DNA of 39,953 nt, from NCBI GenBank assembly GCA_041306075.1, contig JBFYKH010000060.1, forward strand, positions 1-39,953. The letters are read 5' to 3'. The position numbers and the translations under genes are program-made. Source of the DNA: JAHIYG01 sp041306075 (lineage in GTDB: Archaea > Altiarchaeota > Altiarchaeia > IMC4 > SCGC-AAA252-I15). The notes below the pieces were generated by a model. The model saw nothing but the letters and a program-made list of their open reading frames with translations. It had not been told where the DNA came from and made no database searches. Position 1 is the stretch's first letter. The number at the start of each line of letters is the position of its first letter. Positions 30,201 to 38,414 of the stretch are shown one piece after another.

Positions 30201-33172
30201 GCATCCTCCATGAACTCTATGGCTGACTCGCCGAGGATTATCGTCCCGTCCACCGTCAGCCGGGTCGTGTTCAACAGGAGATTTGTGCCTGTTAGGTTGA
30301 GGATGTTCCCGGACGTCACGTTCAGGTAATCCTGCACGAGGGGCGTAGTGTCCGTGCAGTTGGTGTACTCGAGGATGCTCCAGCCGTCCTCCAGAGGGCT
30401 CCCTTCGCAGTTGGCGCCCAGGGAGTATACCGTCGGCCCCTCGGCCTCCGTTGTCGTGTTCGTGTAGTTGCCGTCCGAGAAGGTGAAGTAGTAGCCGTGG
30501 GTCCCCGGGTCCAGGGTCGTGTTATAATAGTATGCTGCCCCGCCCAGGTAGTCCTCCGATGATTGCGCGCAGTCATGGAGCACGTCGTCCAGGCTTATCC
30601 GGTACGTGGACGGAGGCTCCCCGTCCAGGTCCCGGTAGGTGACCGTGAAGTTGAACAGAGTTGAGTTGCTGCCGAACTCCGGGTCCACCGCCTGCCCGGA
30701 CAGCGTCGGGGCCCGGTTCACATACGGGCCTGCGGCCGCCACGGTGACGTTCCGGAGGACGGAGTCGCTGAAGTTAAAGTAATATGTGTGGTTTCCGCCG
30801 GCAACCTGCGTCGAATAATAGTATGGGACGCCGCCCACATAGTTCGCGCCTTCCGCAGTCATCTGGTGGGGTGAGCCGTCTATGTAAACCAGATAGTCGA
30901 CGGGGGAGTCCCCCTCCTGGTCCGCGTAGGTGACCGTGAAGTTGAAGAACGTGGATGTGGTCCCTGATGAGGGGGTCACAGCCCCGCCGGCGAGAGTCGG
31001 CGCTTTGTTGACGACCTCTGGAGAGTTGGAGGTATTCGTCGTGGTGTTGACGGTGTAGCTGTCGGAGGCCGTGAAATAGTACGTGTGGTTCCCAAGAGTG
31101 AGGTTCGTGGAGTAGTTGTATTCGACATAGGAGTCCCAGGTCGAGGCCCCCGCAGTCATGTTACGGGTCGCCCCGTCTATGACGACGCGGACGTATGCGG
31201 GCGCGGTATCGTCCCGGTCGGTATACCTCACCCGGAACGTGAAATTGGTGGTCTTGGAACCGTTCATCGGAGTTACGGAGCCGTTGTAGAGTTTAGGCGC
31301 AGCCAGGTTCGTGTAATAACGTGTGGCATTGTAGGCATCGATTCTGGGCTTCGTCACTGAATCTCGAGTTACACTAACTCCACTACCCACTAATGCCGTT
31401 TTTATCTGCTCTGGCGTTAGCCATTCGCCGTACTTCCTGAACATGCCATACTCCTGTATGAGTGCTGCGGCCCCCGCGACATGGGGCGCGGCCATCGAGG
31501 TGCCATCGGCCGAGCCGAATCCGCCGTCATATGTGGATGTGATGTACGAACCCGGCGCCCAAACGTCCAGTATGTTCGCTCGGTTGCTGTAACAAGTCAC
31601 ATTGTCTGGGGCGGTCGTAGCATCGAAACACCCGCAGGAGAAATTTACTGTGTCAGGGTGCCTGCCGAGGTTTTCGTCATACACCGCCCCCACCGAGACG
31701 ACGTTGGGGTCGCAAGCCGGATAGTCTATCATCGTTGTATACCCTGAATTTCCGGAGGCGGCATCGATAAATATGCCGGCGTCATACGCGGTCTGGATGA
31801 ATTCGGCCGTTGCAAAATAGGCGCTGGTACAATCGTCCCGGTCTGAACGAGGTTGGTTATAGCCTATGCTGAGTGTGATGACTGTGATGTTGTACGTGTC
31901 CATCAACATAATGCAATCGTCGATGGCTTGGTCGATATCAAGCGAACTTCCGTAACCGTCAGCGTCTAGTGCCTTCATCGCGATTATCCTGGCGTCTGGA
32001 GCTATCCCCCTATAGGTCGTTGAATTTGAAACGATAATTCCGGAGACATGCGTCCCATGCCAGTGGTCGTCCATCGGGTCATCATCGCTGTTCACGTAAT
32101 CATAGCCGTACGGGACTTTATCGCAACTCCCAGCCGAAAACGGCTCCGAGCAGCCGCCGATATTCGGGTGCGTGTAGTCAATGCCACTGTCGATAACGCA
32201 TATCGCCTGCCCCTCACCTGTGTTTCCCTTCGTGGCGAACCAGGGATTACTGCCGTTAATCAGGGGGTTGCTTTTGAATAGCATGGCATATACTGGCTTA
32301 GCAGCCTCTATGGAGGCCACATCCTCGCTGCCCAACAGCTTTTTCAAGCCTGCTTTGCTGACTGAACCCGAGAATCCGTTTACGAGCGCGTATTTATGGC
32401 GTACTATGAATTCATCGCCGTTTAATCTTGGCAGTATCCGTTTCTGGGCTTTTTCGACGTTTTCCCTTATGGCCTGCAGGCTTTTCCGCTTGGCGTTTTT
32501 TGTCGTCTCAGCGCCGAGCGCCTGAAGCTCAACTGTTAAGGCCGGGCCTTTTTTTAACCTCACCGAGACTAAAAGCCTTTCTCCGCGCTCCAATACCGAA
32601 GCATTAGTGTATACTCCCTCGTCTATTTTGCCATTTACGTATGCGGCAGCCAGCAGGTCCATGAACTGCGTATCTGCCACTACGCCTTCTATCTCGGGGG
32701 ATAATGTAGTCGATGTCGACTCAAGTGTCGTGGTCGTGTACTCTGCAGTTGTTGTCGGTTCAGTCAACGTTGTCGAGGGGGGTTCAGTCGTCGTGGATGA
32801 CGCTATAATGGTCATCGTGGTTTCGATTGGGGTGGGGGGCGTCGTGGTCGTCGGTTCCTGTGTGGTCGTTGTCGGTTCGGGGGCGGTCGTCGTTGTCTCG
32901 GCGGCTGTTGTCGTGGTGGTGGGTTCCTGCGTGGTTGATGTGGTTTCGAGAGCGGTTGTGGTGGTTTCGATGGTGGTTGACGCGGTTTCCGGGTGGGTTG
33001 TTGTGGTCTGTGGCTCCTCGGGGGCGGCCAATGTGGTGTCCGTCGTCCCGGGGGCGGTCTCCGACGGCGGCTGCTCTGAGACAAGCTCCTCGGAGACGGA
33101 GTTCGGGGCGGCCAATGCTATGGCGGCAAGGAGGGTTACGGCTAGGATGTGCGTCCTTCCGGGCTTAAACAT
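30197..33172 (-). CDS. secreted subtilisin-like serine protease (S8) on a Thr-rich stalk
   Basis: The 991-aa product has a signal peptide (residues 8-22), then a very Thr-rich region (about 43-156) rich in TTTT and PTTTT, probably O-glycosylated. An inhibitor-like prodomain (about 165-297) contains RHKYALVNGFSGSVSKAGL. The S8 catalytic domain has Asp328 (VIDSGIDYTHP), His372 (HWHGTHVSG), oxyanion Asn475 (AASGNSG) and Ser559 (DGTSMAAPHVAG). Three Ig-like repeats of about 85-90 residues follow (622-910), each with NFTVTY-type strands and YYF turns, then a short beta tail. Odd point: the Thr stalk precedes the prodomain and would be lost on maturation. A leader of about 18 nt carries GGTG. Confidence 0.93.
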   Translation of the reverse strand: MFKPGRTHILAVTLLAAIALAAPNSVSEELVSEQPPSETAPGTTDTTLAAPEEPQTTTTHPETASTTIETTTTALETTSTTQEPTTTTTAAETTTTAPEPTTTTQEPTTTTPPTPIETTMTIIASSTTTEPPSTTLTEPTTTAEYTTTTLESTSTTLSPEIEGVVADTQFMDLLAAAYVNGKIDEGVYTNASVLERGERLLVSVRLKKGPALTVELQALGAETTKNAKRKSLQAIRENVEKAQKRILPRLNGDEFIVRHKYALVNGFSGSVSKAGLKKLLGSEDVASIEAAKPVYAMLFKSNPLINGSNPWFATKGNTGEGQAICVIDSGIDYTHPNIGGCSEPFSAGSCDKVPYGYDYVNSDDDPMDDHWHGTHVSGIIVSNSTTYRGIAPDARIIAMKALDADGYGSSLDIDQAIDDCIMLMDTYNITVITLSIGYNQPRSDRDDCTSAYFATAEFIQTAYDAGIFIDAASGNSGYTTMIDYPACDPNVVSVGAVYDENLGRHPDTVNFSCGCFDATTAPDNVTCYSNRANILDVWAPGSYITSTYDGGFGSADGTSMAAPHVAGAAALIQEYGMFRKYGEWLTPEQIKTALVGSGVSVTRDSVTKPRIDAYNATRYYTNLAAPKLYNGSVTPMNGSKTTNFTFRVRYTDRDDTAPAYVRVVIDGATRNMTAGASTWDSYVEYNYSTNLTLGNHTYYFTASDSYTVNTTTNTSNSPEVVNKAPTLAGGAVTPSSGTTSTFFNFTVTYADQEGDSPVDYLVYIDGSPHQMTAEGANYVGGVPYYYSTQVAGGNHTYYFNFSDSVLRNVTVAAAGPYVNRAPTLSGQAVDPEFGSNSTLFNFTVTYRDLDGEPPSTYRISLDDVLHDCAQSSEDYLGGAAYYYNTTLDPGTHGYYFTFSDGNYTNTTTEAEGPTVYSLGANCEGSPLEDGWSILEYTNCTDTTPLVQDYLNVTSGNILNLTGTNLLLNTTRLTVDGTIILGESAIEFMEDA

Positions 33173-33272
33173 GGGTCACCATACCTGTTGCAGAAGACTA
33201 TGCGCTTACGGGATTATAATCCTGCCGCCCCCCTGGAATCCGGTATAAATTGGCCGAATAGAAAATACCCTC

Positions 33273-33953
33273 ATGGATTCCCGCGGCCAGGGCGCTATGG
33301 AGTATCTGATGAGCTACGGGTGGGCGATACTCGTAGTCCTGGTCGTCGGCGTCACCATGTGGCAGTTGGGCGTGTTGAACCTGTCGTCCAGCACCCCAGC
33401 CACCTCGTCTGGTTTCACCACCATTAAGCCTGCCCTCGCCACCTGTAAGTCGGGGGGGAACATATGGGAGATGGGTTCGGCAACATTTCAGGGATTCGAG
33501 TGCCAGTTCATGAACGTCGCCGGACAGGACATCGTGCTGAAGGACGCGGACATCACGGTCAACGGGAGAGTCTGCAGCATACAGGTGGCCCAGGACATCC
33601 CGGACGCGATGCCGTCTCCCGGCCTCGTAGGCAGCATGTTCTACACGGTATGCCCCAACGACGACCCGGGAAGCTGCTTTCCTACCGCGTGCGCCCGGAA
33701 CGTCGGGATGGTCCAGACCGACTGCGCCGCCGACGGCACGTTCATCCCCGTCCCCAAGGACGGGATGATATTCGCGGGAATATACCGGCACGTCTGGGTG
33801 GTTTGGGAGGACTTCGGATTCTGCGGCCCGGATTACAGCCCCGACGCACCATATGAGGTCTTCTTTGACTTCACCTATGACGTGGAAATCGGCGGCATAG
33901 TGGCGGAAAAACACAGTTCAGGAAGCGTCCGCATGGTCGGGGGGCCGCTTTAG
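33273..33953 (+). CDS. type IV pilin-like protein with class III signal peptide
   Basis: The 226-aa product starts DSRGQGAMEYLMSYGWAIL, then a Val-rich span. This short basic leader, GQ.AMEYLM core and hydrophobic helix is the class III (prepilin/archaellin) signal common in DPANN and related archaea. A prepilin peptidase would cut near the G. The extracellular part is Cys-rich (at least eight Cys, for example PNDDPGSCFPTACARN), so disulfides probably hold it. GGTATAAAT (33241-33249) lies about 27 bp upstream, giving a leaderless transcript divergent from the protease gene. It is likely a pilus subunit or surface adhesin. Confidence 0.85.
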   Translation: MDSRGQGAMEYLMSYGWAILVVLVVGVTMWQLGVLNLSSSTPATSSGFTTIKPALATCKSGGNIWEMGSATFQGFECQFMNVAGQDIVLKDADITVNGRVCSIQVAQDIPDAMPSPGLVGSMFYTVCPNDDPGSCFPTACARNVGMVQTDCAADGTFIPVPKDGMIFAGIYRHVWVVWEDFGFCGPDYSPDAPYEVFFDFTYDVEIGGIVAEKHSSGSVRMVGGPL

Positions 33954-33963
33954 GGCGTTACAG

Positions 33964-34725
33964 TCAGGCTGGCGTCGGCGTCAAAGCCACGTTGTCGGAT
34001 TCCACCTGGGCGTTGGAGCGCCACAGGAGGTAGAAGTCCTGGACGCTGTAGGCGGTGAGGCCCATTATCGGGTCTACTACGAAGACCCTCCCCGGCTCGT
34101 ATCCGGCCACAATCCTGTAGTGGCCGTATGTTGTGTCGTTCACCGTGAGCCGTTGGAGGACGACGACGGGGGTTTTACGGACGCATACGGTGTAGAGGAG
34201 TCGCTCCAGCTTTTCCTGTGGGTCGCCTTCGCTTGTGACGTTCACTTTGAAGTCGAAGTCCCTGAACAGCCGCGACACCATGCCGATGCCCGTCGTGTCC
34301 TCGGTCTTCAGTCCTCTTGCGAGGTTGGCCTGCGTCCGCGACACCCCCCAGTACTCGGACACCATCTGGACGACCGCGGGGCCGCACCAGGAGGCCTCCT
34401 CCTGCCGGCGGAATGGGACGTCTATGAAGCAGGATTTAGGCACGCAGTCCCCCCTGCCGTCCACAGTCTCCTGGCGGCTGCCGCTTGGGCATGTGAAGAG
34501 GGTCGTGGTCGACGAGGTCGTCGAAGCGGTCGACGAGGTTGTGGAGGTCGTCGACGAGGTCGTGGTTGGGGCGGGGATGGTTGTGGATGTGGCTGGGACG
34601 CTGGTTGACGGCGGCTGCGTCGTAGACGTCGTTTCCGGGGCCGGGTTCTCCGGAGGCTGCGCTATGAGCCAGGGCAGGGCCGCCGCGAAGACGCATAGTA
34701 ATATGAGCGGTATGTACCGGCGCAT
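33964..34725 (-). CDS. secreted C39-like (papain-fold) cysteine peptidase
   Basis: The 253-aa product starts from ATG 34725, with a signal peptide (YIPLILLCVFAAALPWLIA). A Thr/Ser/Pro-rich linker of about 50 residues (30-76) and a small Cys-containing segment follow. The peptidase C39-like domain starts near FIDVPFRRQEEASWCGPA, with oxyanion Gln108, catalytic Cys114, His202 in TYGHYRIVAGY and Asp218 in VFVVDPI. Such secreted domains are usually peptidases, though targets are unknown. The frame is open 39 codons further upstream, but a TATA-like CTTATA lies about 25-30 bp before ATG 34725 and the signal peptide starts there. The Thr linker echoes that of the nearby subtilase. Confidence 0.87.
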   Translation of the reverse strand: MRRYIPLILLCVFAAALPWLIAQPPENPAPETTSTTQPPSTSVPATSTTIPAPTTTSSTTSTTSSTASTTSSTTTLFTCPSGSRQETVDGRGDCVPKSCFIDVPFRRQEEASWCGPAVVQMVSEYWGVSRTQANLARGLKTEDTTGIGMVSRLFRDFDFKVNVTSEGDPQEKLERLLYTVCVRKTPVVVLQRLTVNDTTYGHYRIVAGYEPGRVFVVDPIMGLTAYSVQDFYLLWRSNAQVESDNVALTPTPA

Positions 34726-34748
34726 AGGATAGTATATGCTGGGGCAGG

Positions 34749-35489
34749 CTATAAGGCCGGCTGCTTCTTCGTTATCCTGTAGTCCCCGTAGTCTCCGTCC
34801 CTGCTGTATAACGCCTGGTAGCCGTATTCTCCCGGCGGCCATTCAGAGTTCCTCGAAAGGTCGCGGACCGGTTTCCCATCCATCCTTTTCGGCGGCCAGA
34901 TGAGGATTTTGTCGACTGTGGCGTCGGTTACCGCCATCTTCTCCGGGTCTACAATCAGGCCCCAGACGGGGATGACGGCGAGGAAGCCGCGGGCCATGTG
35001 CGCCTCCATCATCTCCCGGCCTCTCCTCGCGGTCCTCTCCGGCAGGAGTACTGTGGGCAGGGGGTCGAATGAGGGGTCCGTGGCGGGGGGCCTGATTCGC
35101 GGGAGCCAGTAGTCCCTGAATCTTTCGAAGTTCCCCTCCGCCCTCTTCCAGGCCTCAAAGTCCGTGTTCTGCCGGTGGGTTTTCAGGTCGGCGAGTATCA
35201 CTTCGTCGCGGACGTTTCCGATGTCCATGTCGACCGGGAGGTCTATGGCGGGGTGGGAGGCCCCGTTCGCGAGGTTTACGGGGACTATGCGCTCCACATG
35301 CCAGGTCTTGATTTGGGCGGGGTCCGAGGAGTATGCGTCCGGCTTCAGCGTCGTTGTCAGGCCGTAGGCTGTCCTGATGGCCGCCGCGAACCTTTTCTGG
35401 TCGGTTGTCAGCTGGTTGCTGTCCTCCAGCTCCTGGAGGGTGGCGGCTCCGTCAGCCGCTGCCCGGCCGTTTTTGGCGGTCTTGTGCAT
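34749..35489 (-). CDS. hypothetical protein
   Basis: The 246-aa protein has no signal or membrane span. It is charged, with several Trp-Pro and Pro-rich segments (DYWLPRIRPPATDPSFDPLP, ILIWPPKRMDG) and a helical N-terminus (LQELEDSNQLTTDQKRFAAA). HVERIVPVNLANG and RDEVILADLKTHRQNTDF might belong to an HNH-like or DNA-linked fold, but no motif is complete, so no function is assigned. TTTTTATAC (reverse strand, about 35508-35516) sits about 23 bp upstream of the ATG. It is on the same strand as its neighbours but has its own promoter. Confidence 0.72.
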   Translation of the reverse strand: MHKTAKNGRAAADGAATLQELEDSNQLTTDQKRFAAAIRTAYGLTTTLKPDAYSSDPAQIKTWHVERIVPVNLANGASHPAIDLPVDMDIGNVRDEVILADLKTHRQNTDFEAWKRAEGNFERFRDYWLPRIRPPATDPSFDPLPTVLLPERTARRGREMMEAHMARGFLAVIPVWGLIVDPEKMAVTDATVDKILIWPPKRMDGKPVRDLSRNSEWPPGEYGYQALYSRDGDYGDYRITKKQPAL

Positions 35490-35547
35490 GAAATATACCC
35501 TGAGGTATTAGTATAAAAAAGAAAGCGATTCCGTCCCCCAGACTGGA

Positions 35548-35655
35548 CTACGCGGACTTCTTCTTGAGTATGTTCTTTATCTCCCTGAGCTCCTCGAATA
35601 TCAAGAGTAAAGCCACCGCCGCGACTGCGCCGACTAGCCACAAAACATCCTGCAT
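35548..35655 (-). CDS. 35-residue single-span membrane protein
   Basis: It starts MQDVLWLVGAVAAVALLLI and ends FEELREIKNILKKKSA: one span with a basic amphipathic tail on the inside. The start is decided by GGAGGTGA 4 nt before ATG 35655, a near-perfect ribosome-binding site. An in-frame ATG at 35679 sits about where transcription should start from GTTTATAAC (35702-35710) and would add eight residues if translated leaderless. The strong site and typical codons make this one of the safest very short genes in the window. Family unknown. Confidence 0.65.
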   Translation of the reverse strand: MQDVLWLVGAVAAVALLLIFEELREIKNILKKKSA

Positions 35656-35717
35656 ATTGTCACCTCCTTGGATGCACATGGTAATCCCTTTGTCGCAACA
35701 GGTTATAAACGCCCCCT

Positions 35718-36407
35718 TTAGACCGCGTGGTCCGGGTAGATTATCCTGTAGACGCCGTATATCGCCGACATGAGGGACGCTATCGAGAATGAGAACACGA
35801 AGTAGACGATGAGCTTCACCGCGCTCGAGTCCTCGTCGAAGCTGTCTATCGGCAGGAGTATCAGGAGGGAGAAGAAGATGGATATGAACAGGAACAGGAA
35901 CTGGTTGCTGATTATCATCTTTATCTTCTGCTCCTCCTTGACGAGGGAGACCAGCATTGATACCGAGTGGGACACCTCCCGGTGCTGCCTTTCGAGCCTC
36001 TGGTGGGCGTCGCTCCAGCCCCTGAGGTACTCTATGAAATCGTCGTCGCCCGAGAACATCTTCGAGAAGTCCGGGTCCGGCATCCTCCGGATTATCTCCT
36101 TGCGTATGCCCACAATCTTGTTTTTTATGGCCTCGATGTAGAATATCAGGAACGCCCCCAGTATGCCGACCATGGCCGCGTAGCCCTGGGCTATGCTGCT
36201 GAACAGGTATCTCAGCGACTCCAGCGTGAAGTATATGTCGTCTGTCAGTAGGTCGAAGAGCGCGAGGAGGAGCGTGAAGCCGACCGAGAAGAGGAGGATG
36301 GAGACGTGCTTGTCCGGGTACCTTAGGAAGAAGAGGGTGGCTGCGAGGGCGAACGCTATGGGCACCAGGGTCAGCGGTATGACGAGGCATGTGACGTCGA
36401 CGGCCAT
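35718..36407 (-). CDS. hypothetical multi-span membrane protein
   Basis: The 229-aa product has about four N-terminal spans (LVIPLTLVPIAFALAATLFF, VSILLFSVGFTLLLALFDLL, AAMVGILGAFLIFYIEA region), a cytoplasmic helical domain of about 70 residues (GWSDAHQRLERQHREVSHSV, EEQKIKM), and two C-terminal spans (FLFLFISIFFSLLILLPI, LIVYFVFSFSIASLMSAI). The central charged helix looks coiled-coil. No family is recognised. CTTATTAAC (about 36429-36437, read in reverse) lies about 25 bp upstream and is shared with the divergent gene at 36464. Confidence 0.78.
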   Translation of the reverse strand: MAVDVTCLVIPLTLVPIAFALAATLFFLRYPDKHVSILLFSVGFTLLLALFDLLTDDIYFTLESLRYLFSSIAQGYAAMVGILGAFLIFYIEAIKNKIVGIRKEIIRRMPDPDFSKMFSGDDDFIEYLRGWSDAHQRLERQHREVSHSVSMLVSLVKEEQKIKMIISNQFLFLFISIFFSLLILLPIDSFDEDSSAVKLIVYFVFSFSIASLMSAIYGVYRIIYPDHAV

Positions 36408-36463
36408 GTTGTCTGATTATTGTCGGATTTGTTAATAAGGCGCCCGCCATAATAGTATCCGCA
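36408..36463. promoter_or_regulatory. divergent promoter for two orphan genes
   Basis: A near-symmetric GTTAATAAG (36430-36438) is about 25 bp from the minus-strand ATG (36407) and about 28 bp from the plus-strand ATG (36464). One box could serve both leaderless transcripts. Confidence 0.45.
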
Positions 36464-36763
36464 ATGAACCATGACGTGTTCAAGCGGGAGATGCGCAGGC
36501 AGGGCATACGCAGGGGCACGTTCGTCGTCTGCTACACCTCCAACAGCATATGCACCGGATACGTGGAGGGCATCTGCTACCCCACCAAGCGGAGGGGCTT
36601 CATCAACCTCGCCGGCACGAGGAAGGTCAACCAGGGACGCAAGGAGGACTGGTACGACCACGTCTACAGCGTCAGGCTCTCGAGGATACGGAAGATGGTC
36701 CCCATAGGCGATTTCGCGGACGTAGTCGGCAGGGTGTTCTACATCCATGCGCGCACCAAGTGA
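36464..36763 (+). CDS. hypothetical small basic protein
   Basis: The 99-aa product is Arg/Lys-rich, with GTFVVCYTSNSICTGYVEGI and RRGFINLAGTRKVNQGRKED. It is a beta-rich soluble domain with two Cys and no signal peptide. The basic charge is compatible with RNA or DNA binding. It lies 6 bp before the TrmA-family methyltransferase and is probably co-transcribed, which mildly supports an RNA-related role. No family is recognised. Confidence 0.68.
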   Translation: MNHDVFKREMRRQGIRRGTFVVCYTSNSICTGYVEGICYPTKRRGFINLAGTRKVNQGRKEDWYDHVYSVRLSRIRKMVPIGDFADVVGRVFYIHARTK

Positions 36764-36769
36764 GCGCCG

Positions 36770-37867
36770 ATGGCGGCATGCCGTTACTTCGGGCTCTGCG
36801 GCGGCTGCTCGCTGCAGGACGTCGACTACCCGCGCCAGGTCGAGGACAAGAGGGCGCGGCTCGCCGGAACCCTAGGTTGCGGCGTCACGGACGTCGTCTG
36901 CGGCGAGCCGTTCGGGTACCGGACGCGGATGGACTTCGTCTTCCACGGCCATGGCATCGGCTTCAGGGCGAAGGGCATGCGCAGCGAGGTCTTCGACGTA
37001 GAGGAATGCCCGATATCCAACGTGGGCGTCAACAGGCTACTCTCCGAGGCTAGGGAGGCTTTCGGGGAGAATGACGTCTGCGGCCCCGGGAACCCGGAAG
37101 GCGCACTCAAATACGTGGTTTTCAGGGCTCCACCCGGCGACTCCTCGGTCTCGTTCGTCCTGAACTCCCGCTCGGAAAGGAGGGCCGCGGCCATCAGGTC
37201 CATCGGCGAGTACGCCAAGTCGTCGTCGGCAGCGAACGTCGCCGCCGCGTTCATACACCCGAAGTCCGAGCAGAGCCTGTCCCTGGACTACGTCACGGTC
37301 AAGAGTTCGGACGAGCTTGCCGAATCGTATCTCGGACGGGTGTTCCGGTACCCGATACAGGGCTTCTTCCAGAACAACCATGGTATTGCAGAGCTCCTGC
37401 ACGGACACTGCCGCAGGTTGCTGGCTTCGCATGCCTCCCCCGGCCTGGCCCTCCTCGACCTGTACGGCGGCGTCGGGACTTTCGGCATCCTGAACGCCGA
37501 CCTGTACGGGAAGGTCACCGTCGTCGACGTGGACGGGCCGTCGATTAGGTCGGCGGCCGGGAACATCGCCGCAAACGGCGCCGCCAACGTGGAGGCCGTC
37601 GCCTCGGACGTCAGGGACTTCGCCTTCGAAGCCGGCGAAAGGTGCCACGTCATAGTCGACCCCCCGAGGCCGGGATTGCACCCGAAGGTCGTGAAGAGGA
37701 TTGCCGCCCTCCGCCCGGATGTCATAGTCTACGTCTCGTGCAACCCCGAGACCATGAAGCGGGATATAAGCTCCCTCGGCGGCTACAGGCTCGTGGACGC
37801 GGCCCTGTTCGACATGTTCCCGCAGACGCCGCACCTGGAGGCCGTCGCATTGTTATCCAAGGAATGA
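36770..37867 (+). CDS. TrmA/RumA-family RNA (uracil-C5) methyltransferase
   Basis: The 365-aa product begins with the Fe-S ligand set CRYFGLCGGC (Cys4, 10, 13) plus a later Cys in VEECPIS. The methyltransferase core has GFFQNNHGI, SAM-binding LDLYGGVGTFG (Asp230), VDPPRPGLHPK, the catalytic Cys324 in YVSCNPET and the general-base Glu357 in HLEAVALL. No TRAM domain precedes the cluster, as in archaeal members that make m5U54 in tRNA or m5U in 23S rRNA. Which target applies cannot be told. The gene overlaps the convergent transporter gene by 15 bp. Confidence 0.92.
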   Translation: MAACRYFGLCGGCSLQDVDYPRQVEDKRARLAGTLGCGVTDVVCGEPFGYRTRMDFVFHGHGIGFRAKGMRSEVFDVEECPISNVGVNRLLSEAREAFGENDVCGPGNPEGALKYVVFRAPPGDSSVSFVLNSRSERRAAAIRSIGEYAKSSSAANVAAAFIHPKSEQSLSLDYVTVKSSDELAESYLGRVFRYPIQGFFQNNHGIAELLHGHCRRLLASHASPGLALLDLYGGVGTFGILNADLYGKVTVVDVDGPSIRSAAGNIAANGAANVEAVASDVRDFAFEAGERCHVIVDPPRPGLHPKVVKRIAALRPDVIVYVSCNPETMKRDISSLGGYRLVDAALFDMFPQTPHLEAVALLSKE

Positions 37868-38404
37868 CGCGAGCCCGAGGATGATGAAGAGGGCGGCTGC
37901 TGCTTCGTTGAGCCGTTTCCTCGGAAGCGAGCCCGCCAGCCTCGAGCCGACGCGTATGGTCGCATACGAGATGGCGGCGAGTGCCGCCAGGACCGAGGCG
38001 AACACCAGCAACGCGTCGTATCTCGTGGCGAACAGCATGGCGGCTATCTGGGTCTTGTCGCCCATCTCGCTCACCCCGACCACGAGGAGTCCCGAGAGGA
38101 ACGGCCCCCTCCGGCCGGCTTTCCCGTCCGCCTCCTCCGGCTTGTCGAACAGCATCTTCACGCCGAACGCGAGGAATATCGCCCCGGAGGCCGCCGAGAC
38201 GATGTCGGGGTGTATCGTCTTCGCCGCCGTCGACCCGAGGGCGACCGCTACCGCGTCCGCGAGGGCGAAGCCTGACATGACGCCGAGGAACAGGCGGCCG
38301 CGGCTCCTGGTGTTTGCCGCGAGGAGTAGCACTGCCAGCTGCGTCTTGTCGCCTATCTCGGCGAGGGCGACGGAGGCGAAGGGTACCAGAAAGTCCGCTA
38401 TCAT
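37853..38404 (-). CDS. GDT1/TMEM165 family cation transporter (UPF0016)
   Basis: The 183-aa, six-span protein has the two inverted-repeat signatures of the family: ALAEIGDKTQLAVLLLAA in the first half and VSEMGDKTQIAAMLFAT in the second. Both E-x-G-D-K-T-Q motifs are intact. Family members export Mn2+ or exchange Ca2+/H+. Many need Mn for glycosyltransferases, which would fit the glycan genes in this window, though that link is inference. It overlaps the methyltransferase gene tail to tail and starts 10 bp after an archaellin-like gene, so it may be co-transcribed with it. Confidence 0.93.
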   Translation of the reverse strand: MIADFLVPFASVALAEIGDKTQLAVLLLAANTRSRGRLFLGVMSGFALADAVAVALGSTAAKTIHPDIVSAASGAIFLAFGVKMLFDKPEEADGKAGRRGPFLSGLLVVGVSEMGDKTQIAAMLFATRYDALLVFASVLAALAAISYATIRVGSRLAGSLPRKRLNEAAAALFIILGLASFLG

Positions 38405-38414
38405 TCTAGGGGGG

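Noticed and set aside
29850..30329. 159-codon plus-strand frame over the Cys-rich lipoprotein gene
   Set aside because: It lies antisense to a lipoprotein with a clear lipobox and Cys motif and to the end of the subtilase gene. Its composition is that of a shadow frame in GC-rich DNA.
32700..33050. Long plus-strand Val/Gly-rich frames opposite the Thr-rich stalk
   Set aside because: They are the reverse reading of ACN-rich codons (GTN), a mechanical result of the Thr repeats. The minus-strand gene has complete protease motifs.
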